Of a DNA stretch of 64,000 bases, positions 8,156 to 17,398 are shown piece after piece. Below the pieces are notes generated by a model, which worked only from the letters and a program-made list of their open reading frames with translations, searched no databases and was not told where the DNA came from. Position 1 is the first letter of the stretch, and each line of letters begins with the position of its first letter. Source of the DNA: Oscillospiraceae bacterium (lineage in GTDB: Bacteria; Bacillota; Clostridia; Oscillospirales; Ruminococcaceae); the NCBI GenBank assembly GCA_029007035.1, contig JAQXHC010000015.1, forward strand, positions 18,400 to 82,399. The letters run 5' to 3'. The position numbers were made by a program, and so were the translations under genes.

Positions 8156-9400
8156 ATGAGAAAGGTTGAAACGGCGGATATAGCGGTCCTTGGCGGCGGA
8201 GCTTCGGGTCTTGCGGCGGCGGTGAGCGTTCTTGAAACGTATAATTGCAGGCTTATCGTTGCAGAGCGTCTTGACCGCGTGGGGAAAAAGCTTCTTGCAA
8301 CGGGCAACGGACGATGCAATCTCAGTAACCGCAGTCTTTCAGCAGAAGCTTACAGCGGTTCGGTTAAAAATATGATGCAGATAATCGGAACATCTGCCGA
8401 TACCGAGGATTTTTTTATGAGCATGGGAATGCTTTGTGTCAGCGACAGCGAGGGACGTATTTATCCAAGGAGCAACAGTGCGTCGTCGGTTCTTGATGCA
8501 CTCAGAATTAAGCTGAAAGAGCTTGGAGGAGAGGAACTCTGCGGATTTGACGTTAAGAATATCCGGACGGAAAGTGATGGATTTACTCTTGTCTCTGACA
8601 GCGGAGAGATTGAATGTAAAAGACTCATTATCGCCGCAGGGGGATACGCCTCTCCTGTGTTCGGAACGGACGGAACGGTTATGCGGATTCTGCGGAATAT
8701 GGGTTATAAAACGTCGAAAATCTGCCCTGCCGCCGCTCCGCTCAGAGTAAGTCAGGAGCAGATAAGAGGACTTAAAGGAGTCCGTGCGAAATGTACGGTC
8801 AAAGCCGTTTCGGATGGTATGATCCTTCGTGAGGAAAGCGGAGAAATCCAGTTTACCGACAACGCACTTTCCGGAATCTGCGTTTTTAATCTTGCAAAAT
8901 ATTTATCGGGCTATGAGGGCAGACTGATTCTTTCAGCTGACTTTTGTCCTGATATGAGCGAAAATAAGCTTACGGAATTTCTGTGCCTTGCTCAATCAGC
9001 ACGGTATAATTGCAGTTTGGACGATTTTCTGACGGGACTGCTAACGAAAAAGCTTGCGTCATACATCATGAAAAGGAGTGTCGGACGACTTCTGACGGAG
9101 AGCGTTTCAGAACTTAAATATGCCGATTTGAAGCGTATTTCCCACAATATAAAGAATCTTGATTTTAATATTTCCGGAGCTTCTCCATGGCAGAATGCAC
9201 AGGTCACATTCGGCGGAATTCACGGAAGCTGCGTGGATAAAAGGCTTGAATCAAAGCTTCACAAGGGAATGTATCTGTGCGGAGAAATTCTCGATGTGAC
9301 AGGAGACTGCGGCGGTTTCAACCTGCAGTGGGCATGGTCGTCAGGACGGCTTGCAGGCAGCAGCTGTGCGGAATCGCTGAGAGCGGAGGAGCTGAAATGA
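8156..9400 (+). CDS. FAD-dependent oxidoreductase, HI0933 (BaiN-like) family
   Basis: 414 residues. N-terminal dinucleotide motif (AVLGGGASGLAAAVSV), then the family hallmark GKKLLATGNGRCNLSN. A C-terminal FAD-contact region reads GEILDVTGDCGGFNLQWAWSSG. Family members are flavoproteins of poorly known function; one (BaiN) has been linked to bile-acid reduction in gut Clostridia. The start is set at 8156 because the stretch upstream (AAAGGCGGTGA) is the ribosome site; an ATG at 8138 would place it inside the gene. The next gene starts within the stop (ATGA), so the two flavoproteins are coupled. Confidence 0.88.
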   Translation: MRKVETADIAVLGGGASGLAAAVSVLETYNCRLIVAERLDRVGKKLLATGNGRCNLSNRSLSAEAYSGSVKNMMQIIGTSADTEDFFMSMGMLCVSDSEGRIYPRSNSASSVLDALRIKLKELGGEELCGFDVKNIRTESDGFTLVSDSGEIECKRLIIAAGGYASPVFGTDGTVMRILRNMGYKTSKICPAAAPLRVSQEQIRGLKGVRAKCTVKAVSDGMILREESGEIQFTDNALSGICVFNLAKYLSGYEGRLILSADFCPDMSENKLTEFLCLAQSARYNCSLDDFLTGLLTKKLASYIMKRSVGRLLTESVSELKYADLKRISHNIKNLDFNISGASPWQNAQVTFGGIHGSCVDKRLESKLHKGMYLCGEILDVTGDCGGFNLQWAWSSGRLAGSSCAESLRAEELK

Positions 9401-10995
9401 TCAGAATCAACAACATAAAAGTGCCCCTTGAATTTGATTTCACGCGTCTTGGGGAGCTTTGCACGGAACGTTTCGGAATTCCGAAAAAGACGTTAAAGAG
9501 CGTTGTTCTCAGCGGAAAATCCGTGGATGCGAGGAGAAAAAACGACGTTCATTTTACGATTTCGGTCAATCTTGAGACATCGGACGAGGATAAACTTCTC
9601 AGACGAATCAGGGGAGCAGTAAAAACCGAATCCTACAGTTATGAGATTCCGAAGCTGAATGACTGTCCGGAACGTCCGATCATTGTCGGTTTCGGACCCG
9701 CCGGAATGTTTGCCGCACTTGTGCTTGCAAGAGCAGGAGTAAGACCTCTTGTACTTGAGCGCGGAGGAGATGTTGACTCGCGCGTAAGGGCGGTTGAGAC
9801 TTTCAGAAACGGAGGAAAGCTCGATACCGAGAGCAATATCCAGTTCGGCGAGGGCGGAGCAGGCACGTTTTCAGACGGGAAGCTCACAACAGGAATCAGG
9901 GACAGGCGCATCGGTTTTGTACTGCGAACTCTTAACAGCTTTGGAGCGCCAGACGAAATTCTGTATCTTTCAAAGCCGCATATTGGCACAGATAAGCTTC
10001 GCGAGGTTGTGAAACGGCTTAGAGAGGAGGTCCGTACTCTCGGCGGTGAAGTTTGCTTCGGTGCGAAATTCTGTGGCTTTGATGTTTCGGACGGTGCAGT
10101 ATCCGCAGTGAAATACGTCGATTCGGAGGGAGAGCATTCTGTTTCCGCAAGCAATGTTATTCTTGCCTCGGGGCATAGCGCAAGGGACGTTTTCGAGCTG
10201 CTGTATGAGAAAAAAATCAGTCTTTCTCAGAAGAATTTTTCGGTTGGAGTACGTATCGAACATCTCCGCACAGATATTGACAAAGCCATGTACGGCGGAT
10301 TTGCGGGGCACAAGTCACTGAAAGCGGCGGATTATAAGCTTGCTGTTCATCTTCCGAACGGACGGTCTGTTTATACGTTCTGTATGTGCCCGGGAGGGTA
10401 TGTTGTTGCGGCTTCGTCGGAGGAAAACCGCCTTGCGGTAAATGGGATGAGCTGTTTCGCCCGTGATGCGGATAATTCAAACAGCGCACTTCTTGTGGGT
10501 ATAAGCACTGACGATTATGGAAGTGAGCATCCTCTTGCAGGTATGTACTTTCAGCGTGAGCTGGAGGAAAAAGCCTTTATTGCAGGGGGAGGGGACTACT
10601 CTGCGCCTGTATGCCGAGCAGGAGACTTTCTCAGCGGCAGGACGACGGAATGCCTCGGTCGCGTAAAACCGTCATATCTGCCGGCTTATCGGTTTGCAAT
10701 GCCCGACGAATATCTTCCCGATTTCGTATGCGAGAGCCTTAGACTTGGTATTCACGAAATGGGCAGAAAAATCCATGGTTTTGATGATGCCGATGCGGTG
10801 CTGACCGGTATTGAAAGCCGAAGTTCATCACCTGTGAGGATCAACCGCGGAGAGGATTTGCAGTCGGTGTCGCTTAAAGGTCTTTTCCCATGCGGAGAGG
10901 GCGCAGGCTATGCCGGAGGAATAGTATCGGCGGCTGTTGACGGAATGAAATGCGCCGAAGCTGTAATTAATAGATTAAATGGGGTGGAAGCATGA
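9397..10995 (+). CDS. FAD-dependent dehydrogenase, COG2509 family
   Basis: 532 residues. About 95 N-terminal residues form a small alpha/beta module typical of COG2509 (RINNIKVPLEFDF…VVLSGKSVDARRK). The FAD-binding motif (IIVGFGPAGMFAALVLARAG) and the family signature FGEGGAGTFSDGKLTTGIRD follow. The C-terminus has PCGEGAGYAGGIVSAAVDG, which closes over FAD. The reaction is unknown. It overlaps the genes on both sides by 4 bp (ATGA), so it is made with them. The adjacent HI0933 flavoprotein is a different family, not a duplicate. Confidence 0.85.
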   Translation: MIRINNIKVPLEFDFTRLGELCTERFGIPKKTLKSVVLSGKSVDARRKNDVHFTISVNLETSDEDKLLRRIRGAVKTESYSYEIPKLNDCPERPIIVGFGPAGMFAALVLARAGVRPLVLERGGDVDSRVRAVETFRNGGKLDTESNIQFGEGGAGTFSDGKLTTGIRDRRIGFVLRTLNSFGAPDEILYLSKPHIGTDKLREVVKRLREEVRTLGGEVCFGAKFCGFDVSDGAVSAVKYVDSEGEHSVSASNVILASGHSARDVFELLYEKKISLSQKNFSVGVRIEHLRTDIDKAMYGGFAGHKSLKAADYKLAVHLPNGRSVYTFCMCPGGYVVAASSEENRLAVNGMSCFARDADNSNSALLVGISTDDYGSEHPLAGMYFQRELEEKAFIAGGGDYSAPVCRAGDFLSGRTTECLGRVKPSYLPAYRFAMPDEYLPDFVCESLRLGIHEMGRKIHGFDDADAVLTGIESRSSSPVRINRGEDLQSVSLKGLFPCGEGAGYAGGIVSAAVDGMKCAEAVINRLNGVEA

Positions 10996-12149
10996 GAATT
11001 GCCTATATATCCGATAATAAGATGTATCTGTACAGTGGTGGAAAGGTGACCGAGCTTTTGAGCGAGAGGGTTGCTCACTACAACGAAACGGTCCGCACGA
11101 TAAATCATAACAAGGAGTGGAAATACTCCGGAACAGGAGCGAAATTCACGGGTGCGGTTCACGAATTCAATCCCGATAATAACACGAATTGCAGAATTAA
11201 CGGACTTGCGTGGGACGGAGACGGACTTGTATATTCAATGGTTCTTGGCGGAATGGGCGGACTTTACCGTAAAAATCCCGACAAACCGGAAGCTGCGGAG
11301 GAGCATATTCTCACGAGCATGGGAACTGATATGGGGAGTATCTCTTATAAAAACAAGAAGCTTGCAGTGGTAATGGACGGACATATTGCGGTTTCGGATA
11401 TGAACGGAAGCTATGATGAGCTTACCGACGGCGATTCTGTTGAAAGCTGTCCCAGCTGGTCGGAAACAGAGAATAAAATTCTTTGTACCACAAAGGGAAT
11501 AGCCCGTTCGGAAACAGGAGCAGCTTCGGAATTTTCACCGGGAGGAATCATCGCCCTTAATCTCAGCTCGAATACGATTGAAGAGCTTTATTCCGACGAG
11601 AAAAGCGACTGTATAGCTCCCCAGAGTGACGGCGAGGGAAATATTTTCTGCGTCAAGCAGCCATATAAGGTCGTGCAGAAGAAAACTCCGCTATGGAAAG
11701 ATATTCTGCTTTTTCCTGTGCGGATTATCAAGGCAATAATCGGCTTTCTGAACGCGTTCAGCGTGATTTTCGGAGGTGAACCGCTTCGTGACGGTAAGAA
11801 GCGCGGAGACGTTAAAAGCAAGCAGAAATCTGACCGCGACCTCTACTTTGAGGGCAGGCTGATCGAAGCGGAGAAAAACGAAAAGGAAAATGCCGCAAAA
11901 GGCGAGAAAAATCCCGGTATCTTTCCTTTGAACCGTATGCTTGTGAAAATCAGCGAAAATGGCGAAGAAACGATAATCAAACGCGGAGTTCAGGACTATA
12001 TTCTGTGCAGCGACGGAAGCGTTGTTGTTTCAAACGGACGTTCCATCATACATATCGGCAGCAATGGCGAGGAGGTTCTTGCAAAGGCTAAGCTCGCTCA
12101 CTGTCTTTGCGAAATACCGGAGGTTAAAGATGAAAGTAAATGTGATTAA
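10992..12149 (+). CDS. Uncharacterised protein with propeller-like repeats
   Basis: 385 residues, family not recognised. Much of it reads as repeated short beta-strand blades with Gly/Asp turns (MRIAYISDNKMYLYSGGKV; GLAWDGDGLVYSMVLGG; SCPSWSETENKILCTT; GGIIALNLSSNTIEELYSD), as in TolB-like or WD-type propellers. Residues about 233–262 are hydrophobic or amphipathic (ILLFPVRIIKAIIGFLNAF), followed by a Lys/Glu-rich linker that interrupts the propeller; this could touch the membrane. No signal peptide. It starts in the stop of the previous gene (ATGA), and the next gene starts 20 bp before its end, so it is translated within the rsmA operon. Confidence 0.7.
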   Translation: MRIAYISDNKMYLYSGGKVTELLSERVAHYNETVRTINHNKEWKYSGTGAKFTGAVHEFNPDNNTNCRINGLAWDGDGLVYSMVLGGMGGLYRKNPDKPEAAEEHILTSMGTDMGSISYKNKKLAVVMDGHIAVSDMNGSYDELTDGDSVESCPSWSETENKILCTTKGIARSETGAASEFSPGGIIALNLSSNTIEELYSDEKSDCIAPQSDGEGNIFCVKQPYKVVQKKTPLWKDILLFPVRIIKAIIGFLNAFSVIFGGEPLRDGKKRGDVKSKQKSDRDLYFEGRLIEAEKNEKENAAKGEKNPGIFPLNRMLVKISENGEETIIKRGVQDYILCSDGSVVVSNGRSIIHIGSNGEEVLAKAKLAHCLCEIPEVKDESKCD

Positions 12150-12408
12150 CGGAGAGCTTGACATTCACGAAATCAACGAATATATAAAGTACGGACAGCA
12201 AAAATACAAGGGCAGACAGATAAGCCGCCTTGACATCACCCTTGACGGCGAATTCGTTGACCTTAAATTTTATTTCAAGGACACTGATTTTCAGCATGCC
12301 TACCGTTCAGCCGACTATCTGGTTAATACAATGGATAAGCTCAACGACGCAAAGCAGGCGGAGTTTTCACAGAAACAGAGACATCCTGCTGTGGAGACTA
12401 TAAAATGA
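12130..12408 (+). CDS. Small NrdD-like protein (92 aa)
   Basis: The start at 12130 follows a GGAGG site and lies inside the end of the preceding gene. The sequence (VINGELDIHEINEYIKYGQQKY, DITLDGEFVDLKFYF, then RSADYLVNTMDKLNDAKQAEF) resembles short Clostridia proteins often labelled anaerobic ribonucleoside-triphosphate reductase, because the last third recalls the C-terminal tail of NrdD (YLVGTLDR-N-AKRAE). It has no glycyl-radical motif or cysteine cluster, so it is not an active reductase. The role is unknown. It overlaps rsmA by 4 bp. Confidence 0.65.
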   Translation: MKVNVINGELDIHEINEYIKYGQQKYKGRQISRLDITLDGEFVDLKFYFKDTDFQHAYRSADYLVNTMDKLNDAKQAEFSQKQRHPAVETIK

Positions 12409-13256
12409 AGCTGACTAACATTGGAACGGTTAAGGAATTGCTAGGCAGACACGGTTTCAGTTTTTCAAAGGGTCTTGGACAGAATTTCATAATCAACCCG
12501 GAAATATGCCCTAAAATAGCAGAAAACGGTAATGCCTGCGAAGGATTCGGAATTCTCGAAATCGGTACAGGTATCGGAGTACTCACTGCCGAGCTTGCAA
12601 AGCGTGCAGATAAGGTTGCTGCAGTGGAGATTGACACGCGTCTGCTGCCAATTTTAGAGGAAACTCTCGGTGAGTTCAATAACGTGAGAATTTTCAACGA
12701 AGATGTAATGAAATGTGACCTTCATAAAATAATACGTGAGGAATTTGCAGGTCTGAGAGCGGCAGTATGTGCAAATCTGCCATATTACATCACTTCGCCT
12801 GTTATTATGCTTTTGCTTGAAAGCAGGCTGCCCGTTGAGTCAATTACGGTTATGGTTCAGAAAGAGGCGGCTCAGCGGCTGTGTGCCAAAGTCGGTTCAA
12901 GAGAAGCCGGAGCGGTCACTGTCGGAGTGAATTATTACGGCACGGCGAAGTATCTTTTCGGCGTTTCAAGGGGAAGCTTCATGCCTTCACCGAACGTTGA
13001 TTCAGCTGTGATAAGAATTGACGTGAATCCGACTCAGCGGCTTGAAGATGAGGACGAGCGCTTCTTCTTCAGAATGGTAAAATGCGGATTTTCTCAGCGC
13101 AGGAAAACTCTTGCCAATGCGCTTTCGTCACAGATGCAGATTGAAAAGCAAAAGATTTATTCAGCTCTCGGCAAGCTTAATCTGTCCGAAGCGGCGCGGA
13201 TTGAACAGCTTGATATGGAGCAGCTTATTGCGCTTTCCGCTGCTCTAAGATGCTGA
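12405..13256 (+). CDS. rsmA: 16S rRNA (A1518/A1519) dimethyltransferase
   Basis: 283 residues, full length for KsgA/RsmA. It shows GLGQNFIINPEI at the N-terminus, the SAM motif ILEIGTGIGVLTAELA, the acidic VEIDTRL, the catalytic NLPYYITSPVI, and the C-terminal FSQRRKTLANAL. It dimethylates two adjacent adenosines near the 3' end of 16S rRNA during 30S assembly. Start overlaps the previous stop (ATGA). It is the last member of a coupled run of five genes. In Bacillus, rsmA usually follows rnmV, which is not here. Confidence 0.95.
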   Translation: MKLTNIGTVKELLGRHGFSFSKGLGQNFIINPEICPKIAENGNACEGFGILEIGTGIGVLTAELAKRADKVAAVEIDTRLLPILEETLGEFNNVRIFNEDVMKCDLHKIIREEFAGLRAAVCANLPYYITSPVIMLLLESRLPVESITVMVQKEAAQRLCAKVGSREAGAVTVGVNYYGTAKYLFGVSRGSFMPSPNVDSAVIRIDVNPTQRLEDEDERFFFRMVKCGFSQRRKTLANALSSQMQIEKQKIYSALGKLNLSEAARIEQLDMEQLIALSAALRC

Positions 13257-13309
13257 TGATTATAACGGGCAACGGAAAAGCCAATTTAATATGAAAGGGC
13301 GAAAAAATC

Positions 13310-13561
13310 ATGATAGAATTCAGATATGATACACAGCTTCTTATTGAGGGCGAAAATCTTGATGAGGATGCTGTAAATGACTATATCACAGCAAATTTCA
13401 AAGGAGACAGCCTGCTTGCCGTCGGTGACGAGGAGCTTATCAAGGTTCACTATCATACAAATGAGCCGTGGAAAGTGCTTGAATACTGTGCATCTATCGG
13501 TGAAATTTACGATATTGTTATCGAGGATATGGACAGACAGTCGAGAGGACTGAAAGGCTGA
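13310..13561 (+). CDS. Stand-alone FakA C-terminal-like domain protein (83 aa)
   Basis: The pattern YDTQLLIEGENLDEDAVNDYI … GDSLLAVGDEELIKVHYHTNEPWKVLEYCASIGEI … IEDMDRQS closely follows the end of the fatty-acid kinase FakA / DhaK-like DAK1_2 domain (GDSLVVVGDDDLVKVHVHTNDP). The kinase and phosphatase parts are absent, so this is a small free-standing domain, 25 bp before the MBL gene. Its role is unknown; a part in binding FakB-type lipid carriers is only a guess. Start ATG 13310 with GAAAGGGCG upstream. Confidence 0.7.
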   Translation: MIEFRYDTQLLIEGENLDEDAVNDYITANFKGDSLLAVGDEELIKVHYHTNEPWKVLEYCASIGEIYDIVIEDMDRQSRGLKG

Positions 13562-13584
13562 AAAACAGAAAGGGAGGTCTTTTC

Positions 13585-15183
13585 ATGAAAATGACATTTA
13601 TCGGCGCAACCCACGAGGTTACGGGAAGCTGCACATATCTTGAAGCCTGCGGAAAGAAATTTCTTGTGGACTTCGGAATGCAGCAGGGTGAGGATATCTA
13701 CGAAAATGTACAGATACCGACAGCTCCGTCGAATATTGATTTCGTACTGCTTACCCATGCTCACATTGACCATTCGGGAATGCTCCCGCTGCTCTATGCA
13801 GGCGGATTTCAGGGCGAGATCCATTCCACAACAGCGACGGCTAATCTCTGCAGCGTAATGCTCCGCGACAGCGCGCATATCCAGGAGTTTGAAGCCGAGT
13901 GGCGCTCCCGTAAGGCTAAACGGCGCGGCGAGGAGGATTACGAACCGCTTTACACAATGGATGATGCTATCGGAGCTATCAATCTTTTCGTTCCGCATCA
14001 TTATGATGAGGAAGTTCAGATTTGCGAGGGAATAACCGTATGCTTCCGTGACGCGGGTCATCTGCTTGGCTCGTCAAGCATTATTATTACCCTTACCGAG
14101 GACGGGATTACCAGAAAGCTCGTATTTTCCGGAGATATCGGCAATACAGACCAGCCTCTTATCCGCGACCCACAGTATATTTCCGAGGCGGACTACGTTA
14201 TTACCGAATCGACCTATGGCAACCGTGTTCATGATCGTCCCACTGATTATGTAACAGCTCTTGCACAGGTGCTTCAGAAAACCTTTGACCGCGGCGGAAG
14301 TGTGATTATACCGTCATTTGCTGTAGGAAGAACTCAGGAAATGCTATATTTTATCCGTCAGATTAAGACCGACGGACTCGTTAAAGGACACGACGGATTT
14401 TCCGTATATGTTGATAGTCCGCTTGCTCTTGAAGCTACAGATATTTTCATAAGCAATCGTGAAAGCTGTTATGATGAGGAGGCTCTTTCTTTCGTTCGCC
14501 GCGGGATAAACCCGATAAGCTTCGATGGACTGAAAAGAGCGGTATCAAGTGATGAATCACGTATGATCAACAACGACACATCCCCAAAGGTCATCATCTC
14601 CGCCAGCGGAATGTGTGAGGCGGGACGTATAAAGCATCATCTCAAGCATAATCTCTGGAGACCTGAAAACACTATACTGTTTGTTGGTTATCAGGCAGTT
14701 AATACACTGGGACGGAGTCTTGTTGAGGGCGCAAAAAAGGTGAAACTCTTCGGTGAGACAGTCAGTGTTGCCGCTGAGATAAGACAGCTTCCGGGAATAA
14801 GCGGACACGCTGATGTAAACGGACTGCTCAGCTGGGCAAGAGCGATTGAGAATCCTAAGAAATTTTTCGTAATACACGGTGACCCGTCTTCTGCCGACAG
14901 CTATGCTCAGAGACTGCGCGACGAGCTTGGCGCGGATGCCTATGCTCCGTACAGCGGTGCAGAATTTGATATTGTGACCGGCGAGATAACTGTCGATGCC
15001 GAGCCTGTTCTCGTGCCGAAGAAGAAGTATTCTCAGGCGTCGGGAGGAAATGTATACTATAATGACCTTGTTGCGGCTTCTGACAGACTTGCGCGGCTCA
15101 TCAGGGAAAGCAGCGGACGTGCAAATGCCGATATGCGCAAGCTTGCAGAGACTATCAACAGGCTCTGTGACGACTGGAATTAG
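13585..15183 (+). CDS. MBL-fold/beta-CASP RNA nuclease (CPSF-like)
   Basis: 532 residues. The metallo-beta-lactamase motifs are intact: LTHAHIDHSG (HxHxDH), RDAGHLLGSS and FSGDIGN. The beta-CASP part has VDSPLALEAT, ISASGMCEAGRIKHHLKH, TILFVGYQAVNTLGR and the last His in SGHADVNGLLSW. It belongs to the Ysh1/CPSF-73-like prokaryotic family, predicted zinc-dependent endo/exoribonucleases. A C-terminal extension of about 60 residues ends in a basic helix. GGGAGG precedes the ATG. Probably co-transcribed with the 83-aa gene. Confidence 0.88.
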   Translation: MKMTFIGATHEVTGSCTYLEACGKKFLVDFGMQQGEDIYENVQIPTAPSNIDFVLLTHAHIDHSGMLPLLYAGGFQGEIHSTTATANLCSVMLRDSAHIQEFEAEWRSRKAKRRGEEDYEPLYTMDDAIGAINLFVPHHYDEEVQICEGITVCFRDAGHLLGSSSIIITLTEDGITRKLVFSGDIGNTDQPLIRDPQYISEADYVITESTYGNRVHDRPTDYVTALAQVLQKTFDRGGSVIIPSFAVGRTQEMLYFIRQIKTDGLVKGHDGFSVYVDSPLALEATDIFISNRESCYDEEALSFVRRGINPISFDGLKRAVSSDESRMINNDTSPKVIISASGMCEAGRIKHHLKHNLWRPENTILFVGYQAVNTLGRSLVEGAKKVKLFGETVSVAAEIRQLPGISGHADVNGLLSWARAIENPKKFFVIHGDPSSADSYAQRLRDELGADAYAPYSGAEFDIVTGEITVDAEPVLVPKKKYSQASGGNVYYNDLVAASDRLARLIRESSGRANADMRKLAETINRLCDDWN

Positions 15184-15346
15184 GGCATTTTCGCACATCA
15201 GGTAAATAATGACAAAACCGGTGATTTTAAGTGCGGTGCTCGTAAATAAGTTTAAGAATAGTACCTCCGATTATCAGGTCGGAGGTGCTATGGCGTTTAT
15301 TATCGACAAAGGGACTTGCTTTGCTGTATAATGGTTACTAAGATAA
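15184..15346 (+). other. Intergenic stretch with a weak hairpin
   Basis: No gene seen. A short inverted repeat, ACCTCCGA (15263–15270) with TCGGAGGT (15279–15286), follows the MBL gene but lacks a T-tract, so it is at best a weak terminator. The rest up to the MITE is AT-rich and featureless. Confidence 0.4.
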
Positions 15347-15574
15347 ATCGGAATTTACGGCAGTATACCTGAAACCCTGCTGGGGAAAACCTTTCTGGGG
15401 AAAGGTTCTTCCCCAGACCCCTTTCCAAAGACTTTTATTTATTTTTTCACAGAGGGGCAAATGCCCCTCTGTGAAAAAATGAGCTAAAGTTTTAGGAAGG
15501 GAGTTTGAGGGAGAACCCTTTTACAAAAGGGTTTCCCTCAACAAGTTACGCAGATAGCTGCCGTAAATTCTGAT
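15347..15574. mobile_element. MITE-like element with terminal inverted repeats, family B
   Basis: A 228-bp non-coding element. The left end reads ATCGGAATTTACGGCAG; the complement of the right end reads ATCAGAATTTACGGCAG (16 of 17 match). Inside is a long symmetrical structure: GGGAAAGGTTCTTCCCC with AGGGTTTCCCTC-type partners, and a central perfect hairpin TTTTTTCACAGAGGGGCA / TGCCCCTCTGTGAAAAAA. It has no ORF. The element lies in the gap between two converging genes, where insertion harms nothing. No clear target duplication. Only one copy in this window. Confidence 0.75.
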
Positions 15575-15597
15575 TAATATGAGTAAACGAATAATAA

Positions 15598-15633
15598 AGC
15601 CCGAAAGCAGTTTTTATCAACCACTTTCGGGCT
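15598..15633 (-). terminator. Terminator after spoIVA
   Basis: A 10-bp perfect inverted repeat, AGCCCGAAAG / CTTTCGGGCT, with a 16-nt loop; on the minus strand it is followed by a T-rich TTTATTATT. It lies 55 bp after the spoIVA stop. Confidence 0.65.
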
Positions 15634-15687
15634 ATACTTCTTTATTGACGTTTCTCTAAAAGCCGAGGGATGTTTATTGATTTATAA

Positions 15688-17163
15688 TTACAAAATAAAG
15701 CAGATAAGTCCGCTGCACCCGTCATTTATAACTCGTTCAAGCGTTTCCTGAAGCTTCATCCGAGCCTCGACCGGCATTTTGCAGAGCTTACTGTGCAGTC
15801 CCTCGTTGACAAGCTCGTGAAGCGATTTGCCGAATATATTCGACTCCCAGATTTTGGTGGGATTGTCGTCGAAACCGTCAAGCAGATACATCACCAGCTC
15901 CTCCGACTGCCGCTCCGTGCCGACAATCGGACTTACTGCGGTATTTATGTCGGCTTTCATAATATGCAGCGACGGCGCAGAGGCTTTGAGCCGCACACCG
16001 TATTTGCCGCCTTGCCTGATGATTTTGGGTTCTTCGAGAGTAAGCTCCTCCAGCTCCGGCATTACAATTCCGTAACCTGTAGCCTCAACCTCTGCAAGAG
16101 CAGGTTCAAGCCGCTTATACTTTGCTTTGATTTCATTAAGCTCCATAAGCAGGGGCATAAGGTCGCTTTCGCTTTCGATCTCGATTCCGGTTGCTTCACC
16201 GAGAATTTTATAAAACAGACTGCCGTCCAGCTCGGCAGTGACGGTGACACTTCCCTTGCCAAGATCAATTGAAGTGATCGTCGCCTTTTCCACATGAGGA
16301 CACTCCGACATTGCCTGAACCGCAAGCTCCGTCTCGCGTACAATTCTTATATCCTTTGCCGCATTGCGAATACAGCCAAGTATCTCTGATTTCAGCCAGT
16401 GTCCCTTTTCAAGAGAATTTATCCACCTCGCCGTCCGGATATTTATTTCCTTAATCGGAAAGGAATAGAGAATCTCACGGATAATTTCACGGATATTTTC
16501 CTCATCCATATCAAGGCAGTTAACGGGAATCACCTTGCAGTCATATTTATCCGAAAGCTCGGCACACAGCTTCCTTACCTCCGATGAAGCCGGATTTACA
16601 GTATTCATTACGGTAATGAAAGGCTTTCCAAGCTCTCTCAGCTCGCGGATAACGCGTTCCTCGCACTCGGCATATTCCGCGCGGGGAATATCAGTGACTG
16701 TCCCGTCGGTGGTGATAACGAGTCCGATTGTCGAATGATCGGTAATGACCTTGCGTGTACCGATTTCAGCCGCCATATTGAACGGTATTTCCTCGTCGAA
16801 CCATGATGTCATGACCATACGCGGCATTTCGTTTTCGATATAGCCAAGGGAACTGGGAACGATATAGCCAACACAGTCAATCATTCTGACTCTGAAAGCC
16901 GCACCGCCTCCGAGACTGACTTCAACGGCATCTTCGGGAATAAACTTCGGCTCGGTAGTCATAATAGTCTTTCCTGCCGCCGACTGCGGAAGCTCATCGA
17001 CAGCGCGCTCACGCTTGAACTCGCTTGGAATATTCGGAATAACAAGCGACTCCATAAAACGCTTAATAAACGTGGATTTGCCCGTCCTCACGGGACCCAC
17101 GACTCCTATGTATATATCGCCGCCCGTACGTTCGGCAATATTCGAGTAAATGTCTTTTACCAT
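15688..17163 (-). CDS. spoIVA: Stage IV sporulation protein A (spore coat morphogenetic ATPase)
   Basis: 491 residues, nearly identical in length to B. subtilis SpoIVA (492). Motifs: Walker A GPVRTGKST, switch-like IDCVGY, and the conserved C-terminal tail NDGCSGLICFIL. SpoIVA binds ATP, polymerises on the forespore surface and forms the base on which the coat is built. The ATG at 17163 follows AAAAAGGAG; an in-frame start at 17211 has none. No sigma-E promoter could be placed with confidence. The gene shows that the organism keeps at least part of the sporulation programme. Confidence 0.96.
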   Translation of the reverse strand: MVKDIYSNIAERTGGDIYIGVVGPVRTGKSTFIKRFMESLVIPNIPSEFKRERAVDELPQSAAGKTIMTTEPKFIPEDAVEVSLGGGAAFRVRMIDCVGYIVPSSLGYIENEMPRMVMTSWFDEEIPFNMAAEIGTRKVITDHSTIGLVITTDGTVTDIPRAEYAECEERVIRELRELGKPFITVMNTVNPASSEVRKLCAELSDKYDCKVIPVNCLDMDEENIREIIREILYSFPIKEINIRTARWINSLEKGHWLKSEILGCIRNAAKDIRIVRETELAVQAMSECPHVEKATITSIDLGKGSVTVTAELDGSLFYKILGEATGIEIESESDLMPLLMELNEIKAKYKRLEPALAEVEATGYGIVMPELEELTLEEPKIIRQGGKYGVRLKASAPSLHIMKADINTAVSPIVGTERQSEELVMYLLDGFDDNPTKIWESNIFGKSLHELVNEGLHSKLCKMPVEARMKLQETLERVINDGCSGLICFIL

Positions 17164-17398
17164 TGTTTTCTCCTTTTTCTGTATGTTGGCATTGCGACCG
17201 TCAGCCCGCATTGCCTGAGGCTTTGTCGCAGTGATTCACAAATATTCGCTCGGTTTATAAAAACGGAAAGAAAAGCAGTACCGCCTATTTATCGTGTTCG
17301 TATTTTACATGAATAACGCAGACATACTGATGCAGGTCGGGTATTTTTCTTTGCAGATTTTTCCGCGAATTCTAAGGCGGTCATTGTGAGATGCTGCT

